A stretch of 64,000 nt of DNA from Aphidius gifuensis (lineage: Eukaryota > Arthropoda > Insecta > Hymenoptera > Braconidae): positions 17,454,673 to 17,518,672 of the forward strand of contig NC_057793.1 of assembly GCF_014905175.1 (NCBI RefSeq), in the 5' to 3' direction. Positions 45,826-57,239 of this stretch are shown piece after piece. The position numbers were made by a program, and so were the translations under genes. Every line of letters begins with the position of its first letter. Position 1 is the first letter of the stretch. Under the pieces are notes generated by a model that saw only the letters and a program-made list of their open reading frames with translations, was not told the origin of the DNA and made no database searches.

Positions 45826-47274
45826 CCCTCAGTTATTTCTGATTTGTGTCTCAAGTTTTTACATAAGACAAATGACTTCAGCAACTCCAAAAGAATTGGT
45901 AATTACAACAGAAGAATATGATACGACGTTATTGTATTTAATCAAACACACACAACATCAATATTTCTCACAGGAAATATCAGCATTAAAAAATCATGGA
46001 CAATTACCAAAGTCAAGCTCATTAATACGATTGACACCATATTTAGATAAAGAAGGTGTATTAAGAGTTGGCAGTAGGTTAAATAATACGAATTTAACAC
46101 AGTCAGCTACTCATCCAATTATATTGCCAATTAAGTCAAAGTTGACAACATTAATACTGGAATCAATTCATAAATCCGCGTTACATGGATCACCACAACT
46201 CATGTTAGCAACAGCTCGACGAAATATCAGATTATTGGTGGAAGAATTCCATTCCAATCAGTCTATTGGAAGTGTGTTATTTGTACACGTCAACGTGCAT
46301 TGGTCAGTCAACAACTCATGGGACAACTCCCTCCAGCTCGATGTAATCCGAATCCAGCATTCATTAATACTGGTGTGGACTTTGCTGGGCCATTCATATT
46401 AAAAAAATGGCTTGGCAGATGTAAACAAACATATAAAGCATATATTGCTGTGTTTGTGTGCTTTGCAACATCAGCCACTCACTTGGAAGTAGTTAATGGA
46501 TTGTCTACTGAAGAGTTCATAGCAGCATATCGACGTTTTACATCACTTCGAGGTGAATGTAAAAATTTGTATAGTGATTGTGGTACCAACTTTATTGGTA
46601 CAATAAAAGAACATCAATTACTTAACACTCAAGCTCACAACATGTGTGACTTTGCTCATCAAGTCAGCCTTGAAAGCACGAATTGGCATCTAAATCCTCC
46701 TGGAGCACCACATCAAGATGGGAAATGGGAAGCTGGTGTTAAATCAATGAAACATTATTTATCAAGAATCATGGGAGCAACTCCATATACGTATCATCAA
46801 CTTGACACACTAGTTAAACAAATATCAGCTCAACTCAATTCAAGACCTCTTTGTCCAATGACAAATGATCCAAATGATCTAGAAGCATTAACGCCTGGAC
46901 ATTTCTTGATAAGTAGAGCAATGACGGCTATACCTGAGGGTTAATTAATTGATAGTAATGATGGTAAATTATCAAGATGGCAATTGATACAAAAACATAA
47001 TCAACAACTATGGAACCAATGGTCAAATGACTATATCAAACAATTCCATGTACGTACCAAATGGTGTACATCCAACAACTCAATACAACTCAACTCAATG
47101 GTAATAATGATGGATGAAAGAGTTCCACCAACTAAATGGCCGCTCGTTCGTGTCATACAACTTCACCCAGGTGATGATGGTCTAGTCAGAGTTGTGACCA
47201 TCAAGACCTGTACTTCAACATTCAAAAGACCAATCAGCAAATTATGTCTGTTGCCTGTCAGTCCAGATGAGTGA
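45826..47274 (+). pseudogene. BEL/Pao integrase fragment, second family
   Basis: 5'-truncated within the pre-integrase region (YLDKEGVLRVGSRLN). Zinc-module residues IHKSALHG are followed by a frameshift at ~46.23-46.30 kb. The DDE core has NTGVDFAGPF, YSDCGTNF and DGKWEAGVK with all three acidic residues. A stop at 46942-46944 is followed by the C-terminal domain (KWPLVRVIQLHPGDDG...KLCLLPV) to 47274. It differs in sequence and base composition from the element at 36.4 kb. Confidence 0.9.
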
Positions 47275-47611
47275 TTTGTTGACAAGCTTTGTCAAGGCTG
47301 GAGAATGTTCTGACTAAATGGTCATATATCACTGTGGCCATCTAGTGACAATCAATGGAAGATTGATTGTCAACCATTTTTACTAATATTTTTTCTCTCT
47401 TATAATTTTGCTCTCTCTTTAGCTCTTTAGATTTAGAAAATCTAACCATATCAGGCTCTTGTTATGTTGTTAATATCTTTATCTGCTTTTTTGTTCCTTG
47501 GCTATTCATTTCTAAGGTAATTTTTTTTTTTTTTTTATCATTGTCTTTTGATGCCATTTTTCATTTATTGAAAAATAAATATCCCTTTTTCATTCGGTTT
47601 TTTTATTTTCC
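47275..47611 (+). repeat. Probable partial 3' LTR of second BEL/Pao element
   Basis: A purine-rich aaggctggagaa precedes TGTTCTGACT at 47306, as expected for an LTR start. No clear terminal CA boundary was found. Confidence 0.4.
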
Positions 47612-48178
47612 AGCAATGAACTTATGATACCCAACGGTGATGGTGCTGTTAGTCCCATGAAAAACATTGGTATTACTAACGTTTGTTTCCATCAATTGAA
47701 ATACCCTGATTAGAAATTCAATAAGGTCTATTCTGGATGCCACACATTTTTTGGTAATGATGATATTGTTGTAAAACAATTGTTGTGGCCTTCATGGTTT
47801 AAAACAGTGATCATCATCTATATTACAGCGCTTGTATCAATCGTGTTGACAGCACTGACAATTCCTGTAGATATATATTTCAAAACGAACTCACCTGTTA
47901 TTTCCAGAGTCATTTTCACCCTGTCAATAATTTCAGGTAAGTTTTTTTTTTTATCTACTTTCAGGTTTCATGATTTTGAATGCTTCATATATTATGGATC
48001 GCCACCATCAGGAAGTTGGCTGGTTACCCAACGCTCGATCCAACCGATTGACAGCACATTTGCTGTCATAACATTATCAGGAATAATGATGCTCATTAAT
48101 TGCATTAATTTCTTAAAGCAAGCTGTTAACAGCCAAACTGGAGGTGAAGACATTGTAATTTTTAGCAACTTGTGCTAA
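47612..48178 (+). pseudogene. Claudin-like tetraspan membrane protein remnant
   Basis: After the acceptor-like ttccag, the frame reads VCFHQLKYPD, TAG, KFNKVYSGCHTFFG and LLWPSWF. This resembles the insect claudin-family proteins of septate junctions (SGCH, LLP.WF). Hydrophobic segments follow (VIIIYITALVSIVLTAL and others). The rest (48000-48178) is GSPPSGSWLV... with one further hydrophobic segment. The TAG and a putative 29-nt gap too short for an intron indicate decay. Family assignment is tentative. Confidence 0.45.
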
Positions 48179-48839
48179 ATTTTCCGTTGCATATGATTTT
48201 TCTTCTGACAATTTTTAGTTTTTTTTTCAATTGTTCTAAATAATTTTTTCATGTCTATTGTAAGTGATTTTTGTTTACATATGTTCTTATCCCAAAATTT
48301 CAAAAATTAGTTTTACATTAAAATTAGTTAATTTATTATTTATTAAAAAAGAAAAAAAAAAAATCGCATGCGCATATTATGCAAATATGAGGAAAGAGCA
48401 GTGGCGTAGAACGAATAATTCTTGAAGAATAAGAATTGAAATACAGCTGATCCAGCCCTTCATGCGCTACGTTGTTGCAATCTGACTTTTTGCCGACTGC
48501 GCATTCAATTGCGCACGCGTGAAAATAAATAGGAAAAAAAATAAATACTCAAAGGAAAGCACCTTTTTTCTATAGTTGCGTAGTACATGATGGGCTAAAT
48601 CAGCCATGGTCAATTTTTTTCTATTTTTGAAAAAAAAATTACGAAAATATTTCAAAAATTCTATTTTTTACAATTTTCTAAAAACTGAAATTTTTTTTGA
48701 AAAAAGCTTCGAGTAAAAGTTGTAGGATTTTACCACACATGCTTTTTAAGTCTTATACAAAGTATATAGGACGATTTTCTCGAAAGTTAGAGCGTTTTTC
48801 AGAAATTACTCGAAAACTAGGAAAGCAATAACTTGATAA
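48179..48839. other. Spacer, nothing recognised
   Basis: Mixed AT-rich sequence with a GC-richer patch (48370-48510, containing gcgcattcaattgcgcacgcg). No gene seen. Confidence 0.35.
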
Positions 48840-49290
48840 AATTGTAGTAGAGACTTCGTATTAGACTCAAACAACGCGCTTTTTGAAACTCCATCGCCCC
48901 TCATAAAAGGAAAAAAAATTATGTGTTCAGCGATAGATTTTTCGAGTATGCATGTTTTAAGCCTAATATGAAGTCTCTAACACCATTTAATCACGAGTTA
49001 TTGTTTGCCTAAAAATCGAAAACGGCACAAGCTATAACTGAAAATGGAGTAGTCGCAGAGGTTCCATATTAGGCTTGAAATAATCGTTTTTTCAAATTCT
49101 ATAACTTTTTCAAATAATTGTTTCTGTACGAATAGTATTTTTCGTGAAAAGAAAACACAATTTTGTTTTTTTTCTCTTTTTGGAAAATAAAAAAAAAATG
49201 GCTGAATAGATAATGTTTTTTTATTAGGGGCGATAGAATTTCCAAAGCCGCTTCTTTAAGGCCAAATCCAAAGTCTTTACGACAATTAGT
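48840..49290. repeat. Degenerate foldback element
   Basis: The outer arms 48850-48935 and 49200-49290 share inverted blocks (ccatcgcccct.ataaaa versus tttttattaggggcgata). An inner pair is ttttaagcctaatatg (48954-48970) and catattaggcttgaaa (49064-49080). No ORF. Confidence 0.55.
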
Positions 49291-50518
49291 TTAAAAGTTA
49301 TAAACGTTTTTTGTCGGGGGGGGAGGGGGATCGATCCAATACTGCGGCTGAGCCTTTCGGCTCCTATCCTCCGTAAAAAATAAATACACAAAAGAACGCA
49401 CCTATCGTGAGTGGAATAAAGCTGTTCAGTGTTCACACAAGCGAACAATTTGGCTTTGTGTGCTGAAGCACAGTATTCGCGCATAAAATAACTTAAAATC
49501 TTCTGCAGGGGTACGTTCCAAAAATTACTCGGAAGCCCGGAAGTTCAAAATTGTGATCATAGAAAATTTTTGATATTTTGTTGAGTAGGGTCCAAAATTC
49601 ATAGTGGGACAAAATTCACAGTCAATAATGATTTGGGTGCCACCTATCAGAGGAGGTTATTTTGAAAATATTTAGGATCTTCTAAAAGACCCATTATAGT
49701 TCGAACTTTTAGAATAACCCGATACTAGAACTAGATGAACTAAACGCACGAATATAAGAATCTTATAAAAAACACTGTGTAATATGTTTATTACACGTTT
49801 ATATAAATATTAATGTATTTAGTTGTTTTTCTACTAAGGGATAATTGATACAGGGTTTTTTGAAAGACCTTTGTATATGTAATTCTAGTACTGTCCTTAA
49901 AAAATCAATTATTATTTTAATTGTTATTATTTTTTCATAGATGAAAAGTGTGTTCCAAAAAACGCATAAAAAGATTACTAATGTCAAGGTCTTTTAAAAG
50001 ACTCAGAGTAATATATTTATATTCATTATAATAAAAAATATGAAGGGTTAATTGATACAGGGTTTTTCGAAAGTTCCTTGTGTATGTAAGTTTAATACAG
50101 TGTCTTTTAAAAAACTCTTTTCAACTTTTAACACTGTCAAACGAATTTGAGGTAATAAAAACAATAAATAATATCTAACATAGAATAATAACAACAATTG
50201 AAGAAACAGTATATAATATCCGACGAAAAAAATACCAAAAAAGTATTTAACAAAAGTGGTGAATGATATAAAGTGTTCTTCAAAAGACACTCTACTTTAC
50301 TTAAAGACATAAATTCTTTGTAAAGCATCTTTGAAGGAGACACAAAATGCAATTAAATTCATTAATGATTATAGGTAGTTTTGAAATAAATTGGACATTC
50401 AGGTAAAATAAAAGTAGTTACATTCTTTAGTTAAGACCATTAGAAATTTTATTTTCCAATAAAAAATTAAAACAAAAGAAGACAAAATAGAAAAAATTAT
50501 TTTTTTACATATCGTCAA
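49291..50518. repeat. Direct repeats around attgatacagggttttt
   Basis: Two diverged ~150-bp direct repeats start at ~49838 and ~50046. Each runs from ttgatacagggttttt(t/c)gaaag through (c/t)ttgt(a/g)tatgtaa to a cttttaaaa-rich end. The rest (49291-49800) is AT-rich apart from a G-run at 49315-49330. The ORFs here are incidental. Confidence 0.5.
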
Positions 50519-51420
50519 TTACATTTTTTTTTTTGAAAATGCACGGGTTGTACGTTTAGGTAAATCAAATACCCGTTTATTATATTTTTTAGGATGTTCA
50601 GCTCTATTTTTATCAAGTTTGTTGTTATTATCATCATCCTTTATGTTATCTTCAACTTCTTTCATTTCAACAGCATCAGCAGTACCAATATCGAAGTTAT
50701 CATTATTATTCTCAGCTTGGTTAACATCGTCTTTAATTCGATTTGATTTACCAACATCATCATCAAAATTAGTATCCATAAATTTATCATGATTATCACC
50801 TTTTCCAACAATTTTAATTTGATTTAATTCACCAACATCAAAATTACCAATATCAAATTTAATATTATCATCAGCCTTTTTCAAATCTTTAACTTGTTTT
50901 ATATTATCCACACTATCAGCAGTATCAGTATAAAGTTTATTATTATTATTTCCAGCTTTTTTAACGTCTTCGACACGTAATTTGGACCTTAATAGTTTTA
51001 TAGTTCTCAACATCTTTCTTTGTCTTTCAAGATCTTCAGCTTTAACATTTAATTTGGGCCTTGTATTTATTGCTGGCAAATCTTTAGCTTTAATTCTATC
51101 TATGATCTTAATAATTTCATTTTCATCATCATCAACAACATATGTTAAAACCATACTGTGGCATCTTCTCATACACATTTTTTTACCAGTAGATATATAC
51201 ATAATATTATTATTGCAAGATGATGATGTTAATAATGATTCAATGCTCAATTGTAATGCAAATAACGTTCCGCCTGTTGATGATTCACCATAAATTTCAT
51301 TGATAATTCCACCACTGATAAATCCAATGTCCAAAAATTTATCAATTATTGGACAGCCAGTGGTAAAATTGTGTTGATTTTTTAAAATTAATTTTTTTTC
51401 ATTGTATTGTATTGTTCATT
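50519..51420 (-). CDS. XRCC3-like RAD51 paralogue remnant with low-complexity tail
   Basis: The minus frame is open from ~51420 to 50519. It reads TTGCPIIDKFLDIGFISGGIIN then EIYGESSTGGTLFALQL, matching the start of the XRCC3/RAD51 ATPase core. The Walker A motif is GESSTGGT, so the nucleotide-binding Lys of GKT is Gly. IMYISTGKKMCMRR follows, as in XRCC3 (VYI.TE), then homology stops. The remaining ~190 residues are Asp/Asn/Lys-rich repeats (KDDDNNNKLD, VEDVKKAGNNNN) with a basic end. XRCC3 works with RAD51C in homologous recombination. This product cannot be a normal ATPase: it is either a pseudogene or a fusion of an XRCC3 N-terminus with a novel tail. Confidence 0.6.
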
Positions 51421-52028
51421 ACCATTGTATTTATTACCATTTGTGATAATGTTATTGGTGGTATTGCATTATTAATATTTTTAATTACTAATATAGGATC
51501 AACTATAATTATGGAATCCTTCCATAAATTAATTTTTAATGGAGTCATTTTTACATCATATTTATTTGATTGAATGACTCCATTATTTATATATAATACA
51601 GTTTTATGGATTCCTCATTGTTTTATAATGCTAAACCATTTTGTTTTCGTAAATCTCAAGATTTTACTTTTTGTTATTGATGAAATATCAAAAACTTCAA
51701 CATACAAATTGGGGGTCTTCGATTCTTAAAAAAAGAAGCGATCTTCAAGTAATAAGATCGAACTTTTTCATGTAAAAAAAAGTTCACAAAAATTAAAAAA
51801 GATGGCCTAGAACAATACGCTTTGTAACAGCAAAAAACAAGTCCGATTCTTTTGGCGATATTTGGTGTAAAAGAATCGTGAATCGATTCATCGGCTTTAA
51901 AAAGAGTCGGATAATCGTACTCGATATGAATCGATTCACTACTCGAGTACTTAAAAAATTGCCGAGAATCCTTTGATCGGTTTGAACGATTTGTGATGAT
52001 GATGATGGTCTAGTTGTTGTTGTTGTTG
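51421..52028. other. Spacer with a short inverted repeat
   Basis: 51505-51620 contains ggaatccttccataa...aatggagtcatt facing aatgactccatt...ttatggattcc, a small imperfect foldback. No gene seen. Confidence 0.4.
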
Positions 52029-52345
52029 TTAATATTGATGAAAATTTTGGTAATGGTATATTAAGTAATTTGATAAGTTTTTCATCATATTCATGATTAT
52101 TTTTATCAATAATAAAAATTGATTCGTCAATACACGTTTCATCGATTGATATATTACAATTCCGTTTATTGATGATTGGACTAAAACCTTGTTGTTTTTT
52201 AATATTTTAATATTTACAATATCACCAATATTAATTTTATTGAATAAATTTATTAATGTTTGTTTATTTGAATGGAATGAATTACGTATTGATATATTAA
52301 TAGCAGAATCAACATCATCTTCAATACTAAAATACAAAACAATAC
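52029..52345 (-). CDS. Possible exon of an unrecognised protein
   Basis: Begins right after the acceptor ttgttatag at 52346 and stays open for ~105 codons: YFSIEDDVDSAINISIRNSF, then KINIGDIVNIKILKNNKV, a pattern compatible with an OB-fold strand order (POT1/RPA-like) but not diagnostic. It is upstream of the XRCC3-like frame on the same strand, so the two could belong to one gene. Confidence 0.3.
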
Positions 52346-52870
52346 CTATAACAAAAAAAAAAAAAATAAAGTTACTTAAGCGGCCGATCTATTTACAGGA
52401 TGAATACTTTATTAGTCGTCCGTCAAATAAGTGGCTGACCTATATTCGAGGCCTATATTAGTCGGTCGTTTTTAACTAAATCAATCGTCCGTCAAATAAA
52501 TAGCCGACCAATATTTAATCATACAAAAAACAAAAATAAATTTTTAGTTAGCTAAGTATGATAGTTCAGTATTATATACATATTTTTCATATGCGTATTA
52601 ATTAATTTGATACAGTTAAATTACTTCTATCTTTCACTTTTTATTGAGCCTACATTTGTGTGAAAGACTTGAAATTTTATTTGGGAAGAACCGGGCGGGG
52701 TCAAGTATAAAATTTTGTCAAAAGTTAAGACTATTCATATGGATCAATGATTTGTAAAGAAATAAGTACTTTTGTACTTGACTTTTTTGATATCCTCTTT
52801 TTTTGTATGTTTAAAAAAACAAAATAAAAATTAATTTCGAATACTTGACTCTCCTTTTTGTACAAAAATT
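52346..52870. other. AT-rich spacer
   Basis: Contains a short partial direct repeat (gtccgtcaaataagtggctgacc / gtccgtcaaataaatagccgacc at ~52420 and ~52489). No gene seen. Confidence 0.4.
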
Positions 52871-52977
52871 TATTTTTGTTTTTTGTATGATATCATATCT
52901 TTTTGTGGAGTCTTTTAATTGTTCACAAATAAAAAATAACATATCATACGTCCAGATCGGGGATCGTTCCTTAAAAT

Positions 52978-53806
52978 TTATTTAGTGAGCTTTGTACCCT
53001 TTTGAGTACGTTCTAAAAATAAAATATAAGAATTTTTTGCATTTCTTGGCCAAGATTCATTGGTAACAAATTGATCATCAATTTTTATCCAACGATTTTT
53101 ATTACGGATATAACTTATGAAATGGTGGTTTGATTTACTACTATCAGTGAATATAGCGTAATTAACTTTATATGTGGATCTACAAATTTCGACTTTGGAT
53201 GTGGGTATCCTTTTTATCGAACAATAAGTGTTTTGCATTCGACCATTTTGATTCATTGACAAAGAGTTGACCTTCAAAACAATAACATCATTTGTCTCAA
53301 GAATTTCTAATTTTCTAAAAATTTTCGTTGAAGTTAAACAATCTAGACATGTACCAGTTCCTTCGTGCCACAATGAGAGCGATTGATTTATAAGTTCTTG
53401 TAATGTGAAAGTGTTATTTCCATTCGGTATTCAAAGATTTATAATGGACTGGTTTGACAAAGAGACATTTACGTATGAACAGGTTTTACATTTTTCTAAA
53501 TACTTTTCTTCATGGCCTAAATGCTCGGTTAGAACATGATCTTTTGTACAGAGTGCTGTTAAAAATTTAGCAGGATCATCTTCGTTATTATGGTTGAACG
53601 CTTTACCAACAAATGTTTCAATTTCATCTGCTGAAGAAGTCATTTTTGAAATGTACTCATTAAAAAATTTAGCTACTACCGAATGGTGTGAATTGCTAAC
53701 TTTTTTTAATGACTCATTTATAACTTCTGAGTGTAATATACATTGCATCACAGAGTTTACATGGCCCGATGAACCATTATCATTAGATAATTCATGTACA
53801 TTAGAC
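52978..53806 (-). pseudogene. Helitron-linked ubiquitin-specific protease (C19) domain, copy 3
   Basis: 53373-52978 encodes EGTGTCLDC and HHFISYIRNKNRWIKIDDQ (catalytic His region). 53806-53431 encodes the Cys-box region (LSNDNGSSGHVNSVMQC) and the following helices with CKTC. The nucleophile codon is GGC (Gly) at 53764-53766. One frame change at ~53430 separates the halves. The 3' limit of similarity with copy 2 is near 52872 here (32817 there), which may mark the Helitron 3' end. Confidence 0.75.
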
Positions 53807-54165
53807 AGCGTGTCGATAACTTGTCTGTTATCTTGCCTGTCGATAAATGCAAACCACTTAATGTTGTAACTCGCGAAAGAGTCATACCTTTGGCAAAAGA
53901 CTTTTTACCGACGTCAACAATAGCGCACTCTAAACTAACTCCCTGAGATTTATGTATTGTCATTGCGTAACTAACGCAAATAGGAAATTGTGAACGTATT
54001 ACGAACGCTCCATCAGACAACTGAAATTTCACATCTATTCTTTCAACTATACAATCATGGCCTCCTTTAGTTAATTTGACAACAATTTATTGCAAGTTTT
54101 CACAATCCATACTCTTTGAAACAGATACAACTGTACCAAGTGCACCATTGACCATGCCTAATGTG
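53807..54165 (-). pseudogene. Helitron helicase C-terminal part, copy 3
   Basis: Motifs YAMTIHKSQG and LSRVTTL in 54032-53860, shortened after LSRVTTLSGLHL. 54093-54165 is the NGALGTVVS segment in minus orientation. The sequence then switches strand at 54165/54166. Confidence 0.8.
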
Positions 54166-54825
54166 CTGCATAGAATTTTTTCACTGCCGGTTCAGCATGG
54201 AGGTACACCAAAGTACATTGCTTTATCTGACGGTGCACTTAAGGTATTACGTGAACAGTTAAGAGACATTGCACTAGTGATTGTTGACGAAATTTCAATA
54301 GTTTCTAATGTTACGTTAATGTATGTAAATCGCAGATTGAATGAAATTTTTAAAACTTATGATGAATTAAATAGATGGTTCGGTAAAAAACATATCCTAT
54401 ATTTTGGAGATCTAATGCATTTTATGCCAGTTGCTCAAGACGCAGTTTACATGGGTTTATCATCTGATGATATGAAAAAATGTCTTGAATCTATGGGACA
54501 TTTTAATATTTGGGAACAATTGGTTGAATATGATGAACTTACTATAAATATGCGTCAGCGAAATGATGATGCCTATGGGAAACTTTCGTCTTGATTGAGA
54601 GTTGGATCTATGACGAAAGAAGATGTTCAGCTGTTAAGCACTCGGAATATAAATTTAGATATATTCCCTGTTGGTGACAGACTCGATGAACTGTGCAATT
54701 ATATACAAAAATTGCCTTCGTCTGCTGTATGCTTGTTACCAACTAATGAAATGTGTGATGCAATAAATTCTGCTATGTTGGACAAAATAAAAACACAAGA
54801 AATATATAATCTCTGTGAGTAGTGT
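54166..54825 (+). pseudogene. Helitron helicase middle part, inverted within copy 3
   Basis: On the plus strand: HRIFSLPVQHGG, Walker B VIVDEISIVS, FGDLMHFMPVA, then after TGA (54595-54597) to ICEL..., i.e. the region just C-terminal of Walker A. Nearly identical to the reverse complement of 240-890 and beyond in copy 1. Its opposite orientation to the flanking copy 3 parts shows an internal inversion. Walker A is absent. Confidence 0.85.
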
Positions 54826-55079
54826 ATCTATAGGCGTTCTAGACCAGAAGGAGGTCGAAAAAAGGTAGATCGGCAAGGGGACAGGGGACTGCAACTCGGT
54901 CGGTAAAACAGAGATGGTAAAAAAATTTATGCGCCACTTTAACGTGAGATTTTCCAATTGTCATGTGTCGGTAATGCAGAGATGGTAAAAAAATTTATCA
55001 TTCTTACCCTGGGTCGGTAATACAGATTTGACCGGGAAAATTATATTTTGTCCTTTTAAAGTGCAATTTCTCATGTCCC
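54826..55079. other. Spacer with direct repeat of ggtcggtaa
   Basis: Contains three gtcggtaa(a/t)(a)cagagatgg-like copies (~54899, ~54968 and ~55013). No gene seen. Confidence 0.35.
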
Positions 55080-55505
55080 AATTCGTATGTTCCCATATAG
55101 TATGTTCCCATGTAGTATGTGTTATGTTCCTATGTTTTATGTTCAAATGTTCCCATGTTCCCAAGCTCCCGTGTGTTATGTTTCCATGTTCCCATGTCGT
55201 ATGTTCCTATGTTTTATGTTCCCATGTCTTATGTCCAATGTTCCCATGTTCCTATGTAGTATGTGTTATGTTCCCATGTTCCCATGTAGTATGTTCCCAT
55301 GTCTTATGTCCAATGTTCCCATGTTCCCATGTCTTATGTCCAATGTTCCAATGTTCCCATATAGTATGTCCCATGTTCCCATGTTCCTATGTAGTATGTG
55401 TTATGTTCCCATGTTCCCATGTAGTATGTGTTATGTTCCCATGTTCCCATGTAGTATGTGTTATGTTCCCATGTCTTATGTCCCATATCTTATGTTCCCA
55501 TGCCG
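55080..55505. repeat. Minisatellite of TGTTCCCATG/TAGTATG units
   Basis: About 425 bp of short units built from tgttcccatg, tagtatg, tgttatg and tcttatgtcc in changing order; higher-order units of ~30-60 bp recur. ORFs on both strands through it (M-F-P-C-S runs) are repeat artefacts. Confidence 0.88.
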
Positions 55506-55678
55506 CTGAAAAATGTAAAAAAGTCATAGGGGTAACAAAAAAATAAATGATGTTTTAATTTTCATATTAATCAATTTTATTATTATTATTATTATCTACT
55601 AGTTAAATACAAAATATAATTCTCTCTCAGCATTTAAAAAAATAAGAATTCGTTATTATATTTTTTCCTTTTTATATA

Positions 55679-56601
55679 TTAATCTTCTATGGCAACATCA
55701 TTATTTTGTGTACTTGAAACTTCGTTAGTTTCAGTATCAGATTCTTGATTTACATCCATCTCTTGATCTGACTCATACGTAACACTGCAAAGTTCTACAA
55801 AAAAAATTAAAAAATATAAATTAGCATTCATATTACTACCTTTTTCATTATAAAAAAGAAATATTTACTCACCAACAGTTATAGTTGTACCATATCGACC
55901 ATCTGGTATCAATGAATATTTTGCTAGAAAAAATTCATATATTGACATAAATATTATAAAAAAATATATCAGAAAAAATCACATAAATTATTACCTCCAA
56001 CTGATGGGAATATTATAAGATGGTCTAACTCATCCATAGCCAAGTCAGACTCATCTTCCAATATTGTACTATTATCATTTGCCTCGTTAGCAGGAATATT
56101 GTCTAAAAGCATGAATTTATTATTATCAGTGGTACTTAGAATCCTAATTTTTACAAATAAAAAACAAAATACATACAAACTCTAAATCGTGGTCTTGCAT
56201 CTAAATCATCATCATTATACATTTGAAAACCGCTTAGCCTTGAAAACATAGTGCTACCTAAAAAACCTCTGAGAATAGCTTCGATATGATATTTTATCTA
56301 ATAAATAAATAAATAAATAGATAAATTATTGAATTATATTTGTAAAATATTTATAAATAAATTACTAACCAATACTAAATTTCGGCGTCGCAATACCGGT
56401 GGAATAGGACGATTCATGCGTTGTGCATATCGCCAATTCATTTCCGTTTCACATAATCTGCGAAGAGCGTCTCGATGAGGAGCCAACTTTGTTAAACAAA
56501 TTTATTAAAAATTTATTATAATAATCATGTCTAAATTGAAAAAATTAATATAATATTAAAAAAAAAATATTTACCAGAGTTTCCAACGAGTCCATATCCA
56601 T
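55679..56601 (-). CDS. Intact six-exon orphan gene (179 aa), paralogue of 18742-19501
   Basis: Exons 56601-56575, 56486-56370, 56297-56177, 56102-55995, 55923-55873 and 55794-55679 all have GT..AG borders, phases match, and total 540 nt. ATG 56601 reads MDMDSLETL. Exon 2 is basic (PHRDALRRLCETEMNWRYAQ ... VLRRRNLVL). Exon 3 has KYHIEAILRGFLGS then DDDLDARPRF. Exons 4-6 are acidic (EDESDLAMDELDH, PDGRYGTTITV, and a Glu/Ser/Thr-rich tail ending VAIED). The layout, a basic helical N-half and acidic C-half, suggests a nuclear or adaptor protein, but no family is recognised. Conservation with the pseudogene, including exon lengths, shows the frame is real. Confidence 0.78.
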
Positions 56602-57239
56602 TTTTGATTAGCACTTTTAATTCACACAAAATAAAAAAATAAAGCAGCTTCTTACTTAAATAACAATCCCGAACAAAGTGACATCAATCATCCCGGTAAA
56701 TTGTATAAAAAGACAAAAAATGCAAGATAATTAGAAAAGTAGAGATATCCATATTTCTTTCCGATTCAATATATAATTCTTTTATGCTTTATATATATAT
56801 ATGTCTAATAAAAGACAAACAATTTACATGGAGAACGAACATCGAAACATGATCTGTTGACGGCCGGCAGGCACGCGTGCTAATTCCAGATGCATTGTCT
56901 CAATTTATTTATTTTTTCATTTCTCTCTTTTATATTTTGAATATAAAATTTATTTTTTTTCTTACTATGCATATTTTTTTATTTCTCTCTTCATATATTT
57001 CAAATAGAAAATAATTAAATGTTTTTTTTTTTTAACGTATGCGGTCATTGCATTGTCTCAATTATACATTGAGATTCATTTTTCCTTACTATGCACATTT
57101 TTATTTCTCTCTTCTTCTATTTTAAATATAAAATAATTGAATGTTTTTTTTTCATCTTCCTGTTCTTTGACCTTAGGACAATATTGTTGCTTTCTTTTTT
57201 CATTTATTAGATGCATTGTCTCAATCATACATCGAGATT
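56602..57239. other. AT-rich upstream region
   Basis: Includes a tri-fold repeated block (gatgcattgtctcaat(t/c)atacat(t/c)gagatt, at ~56890, ~57050 and ~57209). Otherwise no content recognised. Confidence 0.4.

Noticed and set aside
47936..47965. Intron in the claudin-like remnant
   Set aside because: About 29 nt between GT and AG is too short for a normal intron.
55028..55546. Two Met/Phe/Pro/Cys-rich ORFs of 172 and 140 codons
   Set aside because: Both are translations of the minisatellite; neither has any other support.
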